Shown here in pieces: positions 1-6,639 of a stretch of DNA of 24,502 nucleotides (its first letter is position 1; each line of letters starts with the position of its first letter). The notes beneath the pieces are model-generated. The model was not told the DNA's origin. It did not search any database and worked only from the letters and a program-made list of their open reading frames with translations. This DNA comes from CAZSIA01 sp045126355. Lineage in GTDB: Bacteria > Bacillota_I > Bacilli_A > Acholeplasmatales > Anaeroplasmataceae. The stretch spans positions 1 through 24,502 of the forward strand of contig JBGVOE010000001.1 in NCBI GenBank assembly GCA_045126355.1, in the 5' to 3' direction. A program made the translations under genes and the position numbers.

Positions 1-11
1 TTTTAAAGTGC

Positions 12-17
12 TATAAT
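12..17 (+). promoter_or_regulatory. -10 box of a probable pgk promoter
   Basis: TATAAT at 12-17 lies about 40 bases before the pgk start codon. The -35 region would fall outside the window, so only half the promoter can be judged. pgk may also be read through from an upstream gene that is not visible. Confidence 0.45.
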
Positions 18-58
18 ATGTTTGTCAAAAAAACAAATAAAATTTGGAGGCTTATAAA

Positions 59-1273
59 ATGGCAAAAAAAATAGTTTCTGACTTAAATGTTCAAGGAAAA
101 AAAGTATTAATTCGTGTGGATTTCAACGTTCCAATGAAAAATGGCGTTATTACTGATGACACACGTGTACGTGCTGCTCTTCCAACAATTCAATATGTTG
201 TTGAAAATGGTGGTAAAGCAATCGTATTCTCTCATCTAGGAAGAGTTAAATCTGTTGAAGATATTACTAAAAACAATATCAAACCAGTTGCTGCTCGCTT
301 AGAAGAATTAATCGGTAGAAAAGTTATCTTTGTTGATGCAACTCGTGGTGCTGAATTAGAAGAAGCTGTTAATGCATTAGCAGAAGGTGAAATCTTAATG
401 TTCCAAAATACTCGTTATGAAGACTTTGACGTAGAATTAGGAAAAGAAGTAAAATTAGAAAGTAAAAACAATCCTGAATTAGGTGCTTACTGGGCATCTT
501 TAGGAGATGGAATTTTTGTAAATGATGCATTTGGTACTGCTCATAGAGCTGCTGCTTCAAATGTAGGTATCGCTTCTAACTGTACTGAAGTTGCTGCTGG
601 TTACTTATTAGAAAAAGAAATCCGTTTCATTGGTGGAGCTGTTGATGAACCTGCTCGTCCATATGTAGCAATCTTAGGTGGAGCTAAAGTAAGTGATAAA
701 ATCGGTGTTATTTCTGCTTTAAGCGAAAAAGCTGATAAAATCTTAGTTGGTGGAGCTATGATGTTTACATTCTTAAAAGCTTTAGGTGTAAATGTTGGTG
801 CTTCTAAAGTTGAAGATGAACAATTAGAATTAGCTAAAGAATTAATGGCTAAAGCTGGTTCTAAATTAGTATTACCTGTTGACGCTGTATGTTCAAAAGC
901 TTTTGTTGATGAACCAGGTGTTGTAAAAGGTGTTAACGAATTTGAATCTGATGATATGGGATTAGACGTAGGTCCTGCTACATTAGAATTATTCAAAGAA
1001 GTATTATCTACTGCTAAGACAGTAGTTTGGAACGGACCTATGGGTGTGTTCGAAATGAAAAACTATGCTGCTGGTACAATCGGTGTATGTGAAGCTATCG
1101 CTGCTTTACAAGGTAACGCTATCACTGTTATCGGTGGTGGTGACTCAGCTGCTGCAGCTGAAAAATTAGGATATGCTGATAAATTCAGCCACGTTTCAAC
1201 AGGTGGAGGAGCTTCATTAGAATATCTAGAAGGTAAAGTATTACCTGGTATCGCTTGTGTTAACGATAAATAA
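59..1273 (+). CDS. pgk: Phosphoglycerate kinase
   Basis: This 404-residue cytosolic glycolytic enzyme moves phosphate from 1,3-bisphosphoglycerate to ADP, giving ATP and 3-phosphoglycerate. The N-terminal substrate motif RVDFNVP (residues 19-25), the SHLGR motif near residue 60, the NDAFGTAHR segment and the C-terminal nucleotide-binding GGGDS (359-363) are all intact, and length matches the family. An upstream in-frame TTG at 44 overlaps the ribosome binding site GGAGG (46-50), so the ATG at 59, eight bases after it, is the real start. It is the first gene in view of a pgk - HPr-like - tpiA operon. The coding sequence is richer in GCT, GGT and TTA codons than the flanking less-expressed genes, as expected for a highly expressed gene. 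Confidence 0.97.
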   Translation: MAKKIVSDLNVQGKKVLIRVDFNVPMKNGVITDDTRVRAALPTIQYVVENGGKAIVFSHLGRVKSVEDITKNNIKPVAARLEELIGRKVIFVDATRGAELEEAVNALAEGEILMFQNTRYEDFDVELGKEVKLESKNNPELGAYWASLGDGIFVNDAFGTAHRAAASNVGIASNCTEVAAGYLLEKEIRFIGGAVDEPARPYVAILGGAKVSDKIGVISALSEKADKILVGGAMMFTFLKALGVNVGASKVEDEQLELAKELMAKAGSKLVLPVDAVCSKAFVDEPGVVKGVNEFESDDMGLDVGPATLELFKEVLSTAKTVVWNGPMGVFEMKNYAAGTIGVCEAIAALQGNAITVIGGGDSAAAAEKLGYADKFSHVSTGGGASLEYLEGKVLPGIACVNDK

Positions 1274-1323
1274 TTAACACGTATAAAAGCATTTGATGCA
1301 TACTGAGAAAAGAGGAAAACACT

Positions 1324-1569
1324 ATGGAAAAGAAGATTGTAATTAAAAGTACGGTGGGACTTCACGCTAGCTTAGCAGCAAAAGTTGTTCAAGCCGCTTC
1401 AAGATTTGATGTAGATATTAAATTACATTATGGTGAAAAAGTTGTTGACGTTAAATCAATCTTAGGATTAATGTCATTAGCTATTCCAAGCGGAGAAAAT
1501 GTTGTTTTGGTAGCATCAGGTGATCAAGCATTAACTGCTATTGAAGAAATTGAAAAAATTTTAGGATAA
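1324..1569 (+). CDS. HPr-family phosphocarrier-like protein with altered active site
   Basis: An 81-residue protein with the HPr fold. The phosphorylatable His (H14, in GLHASLAAK) and the regulatory Ser used by HPr kinase in Firmicutes (S45, in VKSILGLMSLAI) are both present. The canonical active-site string GLHARPA is changed: Arg is replaced by Ser16 and Pro by Leu17. In established HPr biochemistry that Arg assists phosphotransfer from enzyme I, so the protein may be a poor PTS carrier and act mainly through Ser phosphorylation, rather like Crh of Bacillus, which lost the His instead. It lies between pgk and tpiA, 50 bases after the first and 18 before the second, so it should be made with the glycolytic enzymes. 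Ribosome binding site AGAGG precedes the ATG. HPr-family membership is firm; the PTS or regulatory role is inferred. Confidence 0.88.
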   Translation: MEKKIVIKSTVGLHASLAAKVVQAASRFDVDIKLHYGEKVVDVKSILGLMSLAIPSGENVVLVASGDQALTAIEEIEKILG

Positions 1570-1587
1570 TTAAAGGTGAAAATTAGT

Positions 1588-2343
1588 ATGAGAAAACCCG
1601 TTATGGCTGGTAACTGGAAAATGAACAAAACTCGTGATGAAGCTTTACAATTCATTTACGCTGTAAATAATGAGCTTCCATCAACAGATAAAGTTGAAAC
1701 AGTAATTTGTGCACCAGCAATTTTATTACGTTGTTTAGTTAAACGTCAAGGTAGCGAATTACGTATTGGCGCTCAAAATATGCACTACGCTGAAAGTGGA
1801 GCATATACTGGAGAAATCTCTCCAAAAATGTTAGAAACTACAGGAGTATCTTATGTAGTTTTAGGTCACAGTGAAAGACGTGAAATGTTCAATGAAACTG
1901 ATGAAGCAATCAACAAAAAAATTGTTGCTGCATTAGCTCATGACATTACTCCAATCGTTTGCTGTGGTGAAACATTAGAACAAAGAGAAGCAAACCAAGT
2001 TGAAGAAGTATTAGGAAATCAAATCCGTGCTGCTTATGCAAACTTACCTGCTGAAGATGTTGCAAAAACAATTATTGCTTATGAACCAATCTGGGCAATC
2101 GGAACTGGTAAAACAGCTACTGCAGATGTTGCTGATGAAACTTGTGGTTTCGTAAGAAGTGTTATTAGAGATATGTTCGGTAATGCTGTTGCTGAAGAAG
2201 TAAGAGTATTATACGGTGGATCTGTAAAACCAAGCAATATCGAAGAATTAATGAGCAAAGAAAACATCGACGGTGGTTTAGTTGGTGGAGCTTCTTTAGA
2301 AGCAGAATCTTTCTTAAAATTAGTTAAAGCTTGTGTTAAGTAA
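1588..2343 (+). CDS. tpiA: Triosephosphate isomerase
   Basis: A 251-residue TIM barrel that interconverts glyceraldehyde-3-phosphate and dihydroxyacetone phosphate. Catalytic residues are in place: K11 in AGNWKMN, H94 in GHSERR, E166 in AYEPIWAIGTG, and the phosphate-gripping YGGSV and GGLVGGAS segments near the C-terminus. An in-frame GTG at 1576 would add four residues but lies inside the ribosome binding site AAAGGTG (1572-1578); the ATG at 1588 gives the usual N-terminus (MRKPVMAGNWKMN). It is the last gene of the operon and is followed within 10 bases by a strong terminator. Confidence 0.97.
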   Translation: MRKPVMAGNWKMNKTRDEALQFIYAVNNELPSTDKVETVICAPAILLRCLVKRQGSELRIGAQNMHYAESGAYTGEISPKMLETTGVSYVVLGHSERREMFNETDEAINKKIVAALAHDITPIVCCGETLEQREANQVEEVLGNQIRAAYANLPAEDVAKTIIAYEPIWAIGTGKTATADVADETCGFVRSVIRDMFGNAVAEEVRVLYGGSVKPSNIEELMSKENIDGGLVGGASLEAESFLKLVKACVK

Positions 2344-2350
2344 AAAAATA

Positions 2351-2386
2351 AAGTTAACTCGTTAAAAAATGAGTTAACTTTTTTTC
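2351..2386 (+). terminator. Rho-independent terminator after tpiA
   Basis: A perfect 10-bp stem (AAGTTAACTC at 2351-2360 with GAGTTAACTT at 2371-2380), a 10-base loop and a following T run mark the end of the glycolytic operon. Confidence 0.9.
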
Positions 2387-2412
2387 TTTATATTATCTAT
2401 ATTATATATAAT

Positions 2413-2441
2413 AAAAAAAACCTCGAATTTTTCGAGGTTTT
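2413..2441 (-). terminator. Rho-independent terminator after rpsD
   Basis: On the minus strand AAAACCTCGAA (2441-2431) pairs with TTCGAGGTTTT (2427-2417) around a three-base loop, and T residues run on to 2413. It starts eight bases past the rpsD stop codon. Confidence 0.88.
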
Positions 2442-2448
2442 AATGTTT

Positions 2449-3048
2449 TTATCTGTTGTAGAATTCGACGATTAATTGTTCGTTGATTTCTTTTAAGAAT
2501 TCATCTCTTTCAGGTAAACGAACTAACATACCGCTCATTTCGTTTTCATTGAATGAAACGTATTCTTTTCTTGAGAAGTTTCCTTCTAAAGCAGCTTTAA
2601 CGATTGATAAGTTTTTAGATTTTTCTCTTAAAGCAACTACTTGACCAGGTTTAACACGGTAAGAAGCGATATCAACTTTTTTACCATCTACTAAGATGTG
2701 ACCATGGTTAACTAATTGTCTAGCTTGAGCACGAGTAGAAGCGAAACCAATGCGGTAAACAACATTGTCTAAACGAGTTTCTAAAACTTTTAAGAAGTTT
2801 TCACCAGCTTTTCCTGGTAATTTAGAAGCTTCATTGAATGTTTTTCTGAATTGTTTTTCGTTTACTCCATAAGTAAATCTAACTTTTTGTTTTTCTTGTA
2901 ATTGCACACCGTATTCGCTTAATTTAGAGCGTTTTTGACCATGCATACCAGGTGCATATGGACGTTTTGCAATTTCTTTTCCTGTACCAGAAATTGAGTA
3001 TTTTAATCTACGAGATAATTTCCAGCTAGGTCCTGTGTAACGTGACAT
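2449..3048 (-). CDS. rpsD: Small ribosomal subunit protein S4 (zinc-free form)
   Basis: A 199-residue primary rRNA-binding protein of the 30S subunit that nucleates assembly on 16S rRNA. The N-terminal domain (MSRYTGPSWKLSRRL) has no Cys residues, so this is the zinc-free C-minus type of S4. The S4 RNA-binding domain covers about residues 92-150 (RLDNVVYRIGFA ... LVDGKKV). Length is normal. GGAGG lies just before the ATG. The gene is alone on the minus strand with its own promoter (3238-3266) and a leader of about 180 bases. In Bacillus S4 represses its own translation by binding such a leader, and the same control is inferred here. Confidence 0.96.
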   Translation of the reverse strand: MSRYTGPSWKLSRRLKYSISGTGKEIAKRPYAPGMHGQKRSKLSEYGVQLQEKQKVRFTYGVNEKQFRKTFNEASKLPGKAGENFLKVLETRLDNVVYRIGFASTRAQARQLVNHGHILVDGKKVDIASYRVKPGQVVALREKSKNLSIVKAALEGNFSRKEYVSFNENEMSGMLVRLPERDEFLKEINEQLIVEFYNR

Positions 3049-3231
3049 AATTTTTTCCTCCTATAATTTTATTTTTTTTAATTATGAGGTAAAAAGTTTT
3101 GTTTCCTATATATTCCATAAAGATATCTTTCAATTGTACTTTCACCTATAGCAGCCGAGATTACTTGTATCCTCTTTGGGTTGAGATATGTTCATGTATT
3201 GATTAAGGATTGCTGCCTTTTACCAACACGC
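3049..3231 (-). ncRNA. rpsD leader RNA, probable S4-binding autoregulatory element
   Basis: Transcription from the promoter at 3238-3266 gives a leader of about 180 bases before rpsD. Nested pairings can be drawn on the minus strand. GGTAAAA (3224-3218) pairs with TTTTACC (3094-3088) as a closing helix, GCAGC (3216-3212) with GCTGC (3155-3151), and ATCCTT (3210-3205) with GAGGAT (3174-3169). Bacillus rpsD has an S4-bound structured leader, so position and complexity fit. I could not align it to the Bacillus element, so assignment to that RNA family is inferred. A covariance search would settle it. Confidence 0.7.
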
Positions 3232-3237
3232 CTATAT

Positions 3238-3266
3238 ATTGTATCTTTTTTTACTTAATATGTCAA
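3238..3266 (-). promoter_or_regulatory. Strong housekeeping promoter for rpsD
   Basis: On the minus strand a perfect TTGACA (3266-3261) is separated by 17 bases from TACAAT (3243-3238). Transcription should begin at a G at 3231-3232. Confidence 0.88.
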
Positions 3267-3303
3267 GAATATTTAAAATTAATTTTAAATTTTATATATA
3301 ATA

Positions 3304-3324
3304 TGATACAATAGTTTCGGTGAT
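3304..3324 (+). promoter_or_regulatory. thiI start module: extended -10 fused to the ribosome binding site
   Basis: TG (3304-3305) and TACAAT (3307-3312) form an extended -10. Exactly six bases later comes GGTGAT (3319-3324), five bases before the thiI ATG. The predicted first base of the mRNA is the first G of GGTGAT. There is no good -35 box. Confidence 0.65.
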
Positions 3325-3329
3325 GAAAA

Positions 3330-4559
3330 ATGATATATAATAAAATTTTAGTTAGATTTGGAGATCTAACATTAAAAGGTAGAAATAGAAAGATGTTTGT
3401 TTCTAGAGTTGTTAACTTAGTAAAAGAAAAATTAGATGGATTAAAAACAACTTTAGAAATTACACATGATAGAATTTATGTAGCTATTAATGAAGAAGAT
3501 ACTAATGAAATTATTAAAAGATTAAGTTATGTTTCTGGTATTTCTTCTTATAGTTTAGTAGTAAGAGTAAATACTACATCTGACATGAAAGAAATTAAAG
3601 AAGCGGCTGTTAATTTAATTAATGAACAAATTAAAGGCGATGTAAAATTTAAAGTAGAATCAAAAAGAAGTGATAAAACATTCCCTTTAACAAGTTTAGA
3701 AATCAGCAAAGAAATTTCTAGTTATGTTTTAAAACAATGTAAAAATTTACATGTAGATGTTCATAATCCAGAGGAAACACTATATATAGAATTACGTAAT
3801 AAAGATACATATTTATATTTAAAAGATATTAAAGGTATGGGTGGATTTCCTGTTGGAGTTGCTGGTAAAGGATTATTAATGTTATCTGGTGGAATTGATT
3901 CACCTGTTGCGGGTTACTTAGCTATGAAACAAGGTGTTGAAATTGAATGTGTTCACTTTGAGTCAACTCCACTTACTTCAATTGAATCTGCTCAAAAAGT
4001 AATTGATTTAGTTAAAAAGATGGCTAAATACGCTCCTAAAAATCGTATTAAAGTTCATTTTGTACCATTTAAAGAATTACATATGGCATTACTTGATAAT
4101 GTTCCTGAATCTTATAACATTACTATTATGCGTAGAATGATGTATCGTATAACTAGTAAATTATGTGATAAGTTTAATGCATTATGTATTGTAAATGGTG
4201 AATCAGTAGGTCAAGTAGCGAGTCAAACATTAGGAAGCATGAATACAATAAATTCAGTTACTAATGTTCCAGTAATTAGACCTGTTGTAACTTATGATAA
4301 AAATGAAATTATTAAAATTTCTAGAATGATTGATACATATGATATCTCAATTAAACCATTTGAAGATTGCTGTACAGTTTATGTGCCAAAATCACCTGCG
4401 ACTGCTCCAACAATTGAAAAAAGTGTTTTATTTGAAAAATCATTTGATTATGAATCTTTAGTTGATTTAGCTGTAGAAAACGTAAAAACAGTAACTATTG
4501 ATGTAAATAGTGATCTTGATTTGTCGTTTTTAGGATTAGAAGTAAGAAATGTGTTGTAA
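3330..4559 (+). CDS. thiI: tRNA 4-thiouridine synthetase ThiI
   Basis: This 409-residue enzyme adenylates U8 of tRNA and swaps oxygen for sulfur. Order of domains: N-terminal ferredoxin-like part (about 1-60), THUMP RNA-binding domain (about 60-165), and PP-loop ATP pyrophosphatase domain with SGGIDSPVAG (186-195). C347 and C348 in FEDCCTVYVP match the conserved Cys region of the family. There is no C-terminal rhodanese domain, as in Bacillus, where a dedicated cysteine desulfurase gene (nifZ) usually sits next door. No desulfurase gene is seen here, so sulfur probably comes from an enzyme encoded elsewhere. The ATG at 3330 follows GGTGAT by five bases. Confidence 0.93.
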   Translation: MIYNKILVRFGDLTLKGRNRKMFVSRVVNLVKEKLDGLKTTLEITHDRIYVAINEEDTNEIIKRLSYVSGISSYSLVVRVNTTSDMKEIKEAAVNLINEQIKGDVKFKVESKRSDKTFPLTSLEISKEISSYVLKQCKNLHVDVHNPEETLYIELRNKDTYLYLKDIKGMGGFPVGVAGKGLLMLSGGIDSPVAGYLAMKQGVEIECVHFESTPLTSIESAQKVIDLVKKMAKYAPKNRIKVHFVPFKELHMALLDNVPESYNITIMRRMMYRITSKLCDKFNALCIVNGESVGQVASQTLGSMNTINSVTNVPVIRPVVTYDKNEIIKISRMIDTYDISIKPFEDCCTVYVPKSPATAPTIEKSVLFEKSFDYESLVDLAVENVKTVTIDVNSDLDLSFLGLEVRNVL

Positions 4560-4572
4560 TTAGATGTATAAA

Positions 4573-4608
4573 ACCTCCTAGATTGTTAAGAATATAGTTG
4601 TAGGAGGT
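4573..4608 (+). promoter_or_regulatory. Inverted repeat that can mask the ribosome binding site of the SASP gene
   Basis: ACCTCCTA (4573-4580) is the exact complement of TAGGAGGT (4601-4608), the ribosome binding site of the next gene. Loop 20 bases. No T run follows, so it is not a terminator. An mRNA reading through from thiI could fold and hide the ribosome binding site, while one starting after 4580 could not. Confidence 0.6.
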
Positions 4609-4616
4609 GAATTATC

Positions 4617-5027
4617 TTGAAAACAAATACAAATCAAACTTCTAACAACCAAAAAAGTCAAATGAATAATAGTATGTATAATGACAGTAAAAACAATAAC
4701 AATACTAATAAAGACAATAGATTTTACGGTTCATATAAAAACGAAGTTGCCAATGAAATGGGTATAGAAATGGGTCCAGACCAAACTGCTCGTAACAATG
4801 GTAGAGTCGGTGGTCAAATCACTAAAAACCTTGTAGCCAAAGGTAAAGAAGATTTAGACACTACAAATATGAAATACGAATTTGCTGACGAATTAGGTGT
4901 TGAAATAGGTCCAGATGCTACTGCTAGACAAAACGGTAGTGTTGGTGGAAATATTACTAGAACACTAGTTAATCGTGGAAAAAATTCGATGAAGAACAAT
5001 TCTGGTTCTAATTATAACAACCAATAA
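4617..5027 (+). CDS. Small acid-soluble spore protein, alpha/beta type, with two tandem SASP repeats
   Basis: This 136-residue protein has an Asn/Ser-rich N-terminus (1-36) and two full copies of the alpha/beta SASP signature. Copy 1 (about 40-75) contains NEVANEMGIEMGPDQTAR and NGRVGGQITKNLV. Copy 2 (about 85-121) contains YEFADELGVEIGPDATAR and NGSVGGNITRTLV. Ordinary alpha/beta SASPs are 60-75 residues with one copy; they coat DNA in the dormant spore, protect it from UV, and are cut by the Gpr protease at the E-(I/F)-A site, which is present in copy 2 (YEFA) and as NEVA in copy 1. The start is TTG at 4617, eight bases after AGGAGGT; no ATG lies nearby in frame. SASP membership is firm; binding as a tandem unit is inferred. 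Confidence 0.88.
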   Translation: MKTNTNQTSNNQKSQMNNSMYNDSKNNNNTNKDNRFYGSYKNEVANEMGIEMGPDQTARNNGRVGGQITKNLVAKGKEDLDTTNMKYEFADELGVEIGPDATARQNGSVGGNITRTLVNRGKNSMKNNSGSNYNNQ

Positions 5028-5033
5028 CAAATT

Positions 5034-5067
5034 AAATGCTCACATATAGATGTGGGCATTTGTTTTT
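5034..5067 (+). terminator. Rho-independent terminator after the SASP gene
   Basis: AAATGCTCACAT (5034-5045) pairs with ATGTGGGCATTT (5050-5061), with one G-U pair and a 4-base loop, followed by GTTTTT. Confidence 0.88.
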
Positions 5068-5100
5068 CTTAAATACTTATGGTACAATTAGTTTGGTGAT
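5060..5100 (+). promoter_or_regulatory. Promoter and fused ribosome binding site of the TrmH-family gene
   Basis: TTGTTT (5060-5065), 17 bases, then extended -10 TG-G-TACAAT (5080-5088), six bases, then GGTGAT (5095-5100) and five bases to the ATG. The predicted transcript starts at the first G of GGTGAT. Confidence 0.68.
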
Positions 5101-5105
5101 TTTAT

Positions 5106-5813
5106 ATGATAACATCTTTAACAAATGAAAAAATGAAAGAATATGCAAAACTTAATCAAAGTAAATATAGAGAAGAAAAAGGATTATTTATTGTTGAAGG
5201 ACCACATCTTGTTAGTGAGGCTAAACAATTAAATTTATTAGAAGAAGTTATTACTTCTGATCCTAATATTGAGGGTACGCTTGTAAGTGATGCTGTAATG
5301 AAAAAACTATCTAATACAGTTCACCCTGTGAAAGTTTTAGGTATTTGTAAAATGGTAAAAAAAGCAAAAGTTTGTTCAAAAGTTTTAGTCTTAGATTGTA
5401 TCAGTGATCCTACAAATTTAGGGACACTATTAAGAAGTGCGATAGCTTTTGGTTTTGAGACAGTCTTCTTAGCAAATGGTAGTGTTGACCCTTATAATGA
5501 TAAAGTTATTAGAGGTTCTCAAGGTGCTATTTTTAAGGTAAATATCATTAAAGGTGATATTGTCAAATTCTTAGCTGAAATTAAAAAAACACATCAAATT
5601 TTAGGTACAAATGTGCGTAAGGGTATGGATGTGTCTAGTATCAAAAAAGAGCCTAATATCGCTTTAATTTTAGGAAATGAAGCACGTGGTATGAGTGAAG
5701 CGGCAGAAGGGTTTGTAGATTTAAATTTATATATTAAAATGCAAAATACAGAAAGCTTAAATGTTAGTGTTGCTGGAAGTATTTTGATGTATGAACTAAC
5801 AAAAAAATGCTAA
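5106..5813 (+). CDS. TrmH/SpoU-family RNA 2'-O-ribose methyltransferase (YsgA-like)
   Basis: This 235-residue SPOUT methyltransferase uses S-adenosylmethionine to methylate ribose in tRNA or rRNA. An N-terminal substrate-binding part (about 1-85, with the typical FIVEGPHLVSEA) is followed by the knotted domain. Motif 1 is DCISDPTNLGTLLRSA (97-112, with N104 and R110), motif 2 ILGNEARGMS (188-197), and motif 3 YIKMQNTESLNVSVAGS (209-225). It most resembles Bacillus YsgA in size and layout; the target nucleotide cannot be told from sequence. It is a single-gene unit with its own promoter, and its stop codon lies inside the following terminator stem. Confidence 0.88.
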   Translation: MITSLTNEKMKEYAKLNQSKYREEKGLFIVEGPHLVSEAKQLNLLEEVITSDPNIEGTLVSDAVMKKLSNTVHPVKVLGICKMVKKAKVCSKVLVLDCISDPTNLGTLLRSAIAFGFETVFLANGSVDPYNDKVIRGSQGAIFKVNIIKGDIVKFLAEIKKTHQILGTNVRKGMDVSSIKKEPNIALILGNEARGMSEAAEGFVDLNLYIKMQNTESLNVSVAGSILMYELTKKC

Positions 5814-5833
5814 TTATTAAAATTAGCATTTTT
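5803..5833. terminator. Bidirectional terminator between the TrmH-family gene and def
   Basis: A perfect 13-bp stem AAAAATGCTAATT (5803-5815) / AATTAGCATTTTT (5821-5833) with a 5-base loop. A and T runs on the two sides let it serve both converging genes. It includes the stop codon of the TrmH-family gene. Confidence 0.88.
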
Positions 5834-5840
5834 ATTTTCG

Positions 5841-6410
5841 CTATTCTTCCCAAAGAGGTTTCATACCTGATTTTTTTGCTTTATCTTCATCCATAATTGT
5901 ATCAACAAATAAAGTTCCAAATAAATGGTCATATTCATGTTGGAATACAATTGCGATATAGTCATTTAAACTAAATTTTTTATGTTCAGTTTTTCCGGTT
6001 TGAACATTGTATAAATCAGCCTCAACTGTTATTTGTTTATGTCTTGGTGTAATACCGCAAGTTTCTCTATCTACTGATAGGCAACCTTCTCCACCAGGAA
6101 GATAAACAATATCTTTACTTTTTTTAATAATTTTTGGATTAATAACAGCAAGTAACCAAGTTTTACCTTCTAAGTCGTTGGCTAAAATTGTAAATATTTT
6201 TTTATTAATTCCAATTTGTGGAGCAGCTAAACCTACACCTGGTCTTAGTCCTAATTCTTTTGCTTTCGCATCATTTTGTGAATTGAATAAATAACCAATC
6301 ATTTCTAAAATTGTTGTTTTATCTTCATTTGATAAAGGAATTTTAACATCAGAACTTTCTTTTCTTAAGATTTCATTTCCTTCACGAATTATATTTTTCA
6401 TTAATATCAT
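5841..6410 (-). CDS. def: Peptide deformylase
   Basis: This 189-residue metalloenzyme removes the formyl group from the N-terminal Met of new proteins. All three class motifs are intact: GVGLAAPQIG (58-67), EGCLS (108-112, metal ligand C110) and QHEYDH (157-162, metal ligands H158 and H162 with catalytic E159). The insertion-bearing length and C-terminus match the Bacillus type. The open frame runs up to 6455, but GGTGAT (6420-6415) is four bases upstream of the ATG at 6410, which is therefore the chosen start; an ATG at 6401 is also in frame but too far from it. Confidence 0.94.
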   Translation of the reverse strand: MILMKNIIREGNEILRKESSDVKIPLSNEDKTTILEMIGYLFNSQNDAKAKELGLRPGVGLAAPQIGINKKIFTILANDLEGKTWLLAVINPKIIKKSKDIVYLPGGEGCLSVDRETCGITPRHKQITVEADLYNVQTGKTEHKKFSLNDYIAIVFQHEYDHLFGTLFVDTIMDEDKAKKSGMKPLWEE

Positions 6411-6414
6411 ATAT

Positions 6415-6455
6415 ATCACCAGGTCAATTATACTATATTTTATAGAAAAAACCAA
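6415..6455 (-). promoter_or_regulatory. Promoter and fused ribosome binding site of def
   Basis: On the minus strand TTGGTT (6455-6450), 17 bases, TATAAT (6432-6427), six bases, GGTGAT (6420-6415), four bases, ATG. The -35 box lies in the descending arm of the terminator of the upstream yjcZ-like gene. Confidence 0.72.
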
Positions 6456-6469
6456 GGATAATCTTGGTT
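6444..6469 (-). terminator. Rho-independent terminator of the yjcZ-like gene
   Basis: Minus strand AACCAAG (6469-6463), loop of six, CTTGGTT (6456-6450), then a run of T. It overlaps the stop codon of the yjcZ-like gene on one side and the def -35 box on the other. Confidence 0.8.
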
Positions 6470-6617
6470 AGATTCTAGAAGCACCAATAATAACTAATAG
6501 AATAAATAAAACTAAAATTAAAGCATAACCATAACCGCTTTTACCTGTTGTGTTTCCACCACCAGTATTACATCCGTAACCATAATAGCCAGGAGCCATT
6601 CCATATCCGTAATACAT
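6468..6617 (-). CDS. YjcZ-family sporulation peptide, 49 residues
   Basis: The small frame reads as a Tyr/Gly-rich head (MYYGYGMAPGYYGYG), a short Gly/Thr linker with one Cys (C16), and a hydrophobic tail YALILVLFILLVIIGAS that would span a membrane. This Gly/Tyr head plus FALIVVLFILLIIVGAS-type tail is the signature of the YjcZ family, small proteins made during sporulation in Bacillus; exact role unknown. AAAGGAGGTG (6632-6623) is one of the strongest ribosome binding sites in the window. It lies downstream of the 75-residue coiled-coil gene and is followed at once by its own terminator. The next gene, def, has a separate promoter. Confidence 0.85.
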   Translation of the reverse strand: MYYGYGMAPGYYGYGCNTGGGNTTGKSGYGYALILVLFILLVIIGASRI

Positions 6618-6639
6618 AAAACGCACCTCCTTTTCGCTA

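Noticed and set aside
44..58. TTG start of pgk giving five more residues
   Set aside because: The codon overlaps the ribosome binding site of the ATG at 59, and the family N-terminus begins there.
601..996. Minus-strand open frame of 131 codons inside pgk
   Set aside because: It lies wholly antisense to a highly expressed gene, its composition is the mirror of pgk codons, and it has no ribosome binding site.
1063..1365. Minus-strand open frame of 100 codons over the pgk end and HPr-like start
   Set aside because: It crosses two well-supported genes on the other strand and matches no family I know.
4561..4608. Hairpin after thiI as a terminator
   Set aside because: No T run follows the 3' arm and the arm is the ribosome binding site of the next gene; it is better read as a masking hairpin.
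6411..6455. N-terminal extension of peptide deformylase
   Set aside because: The extra codons run through the def promoter and ribosome binding site and add no known family sequence.
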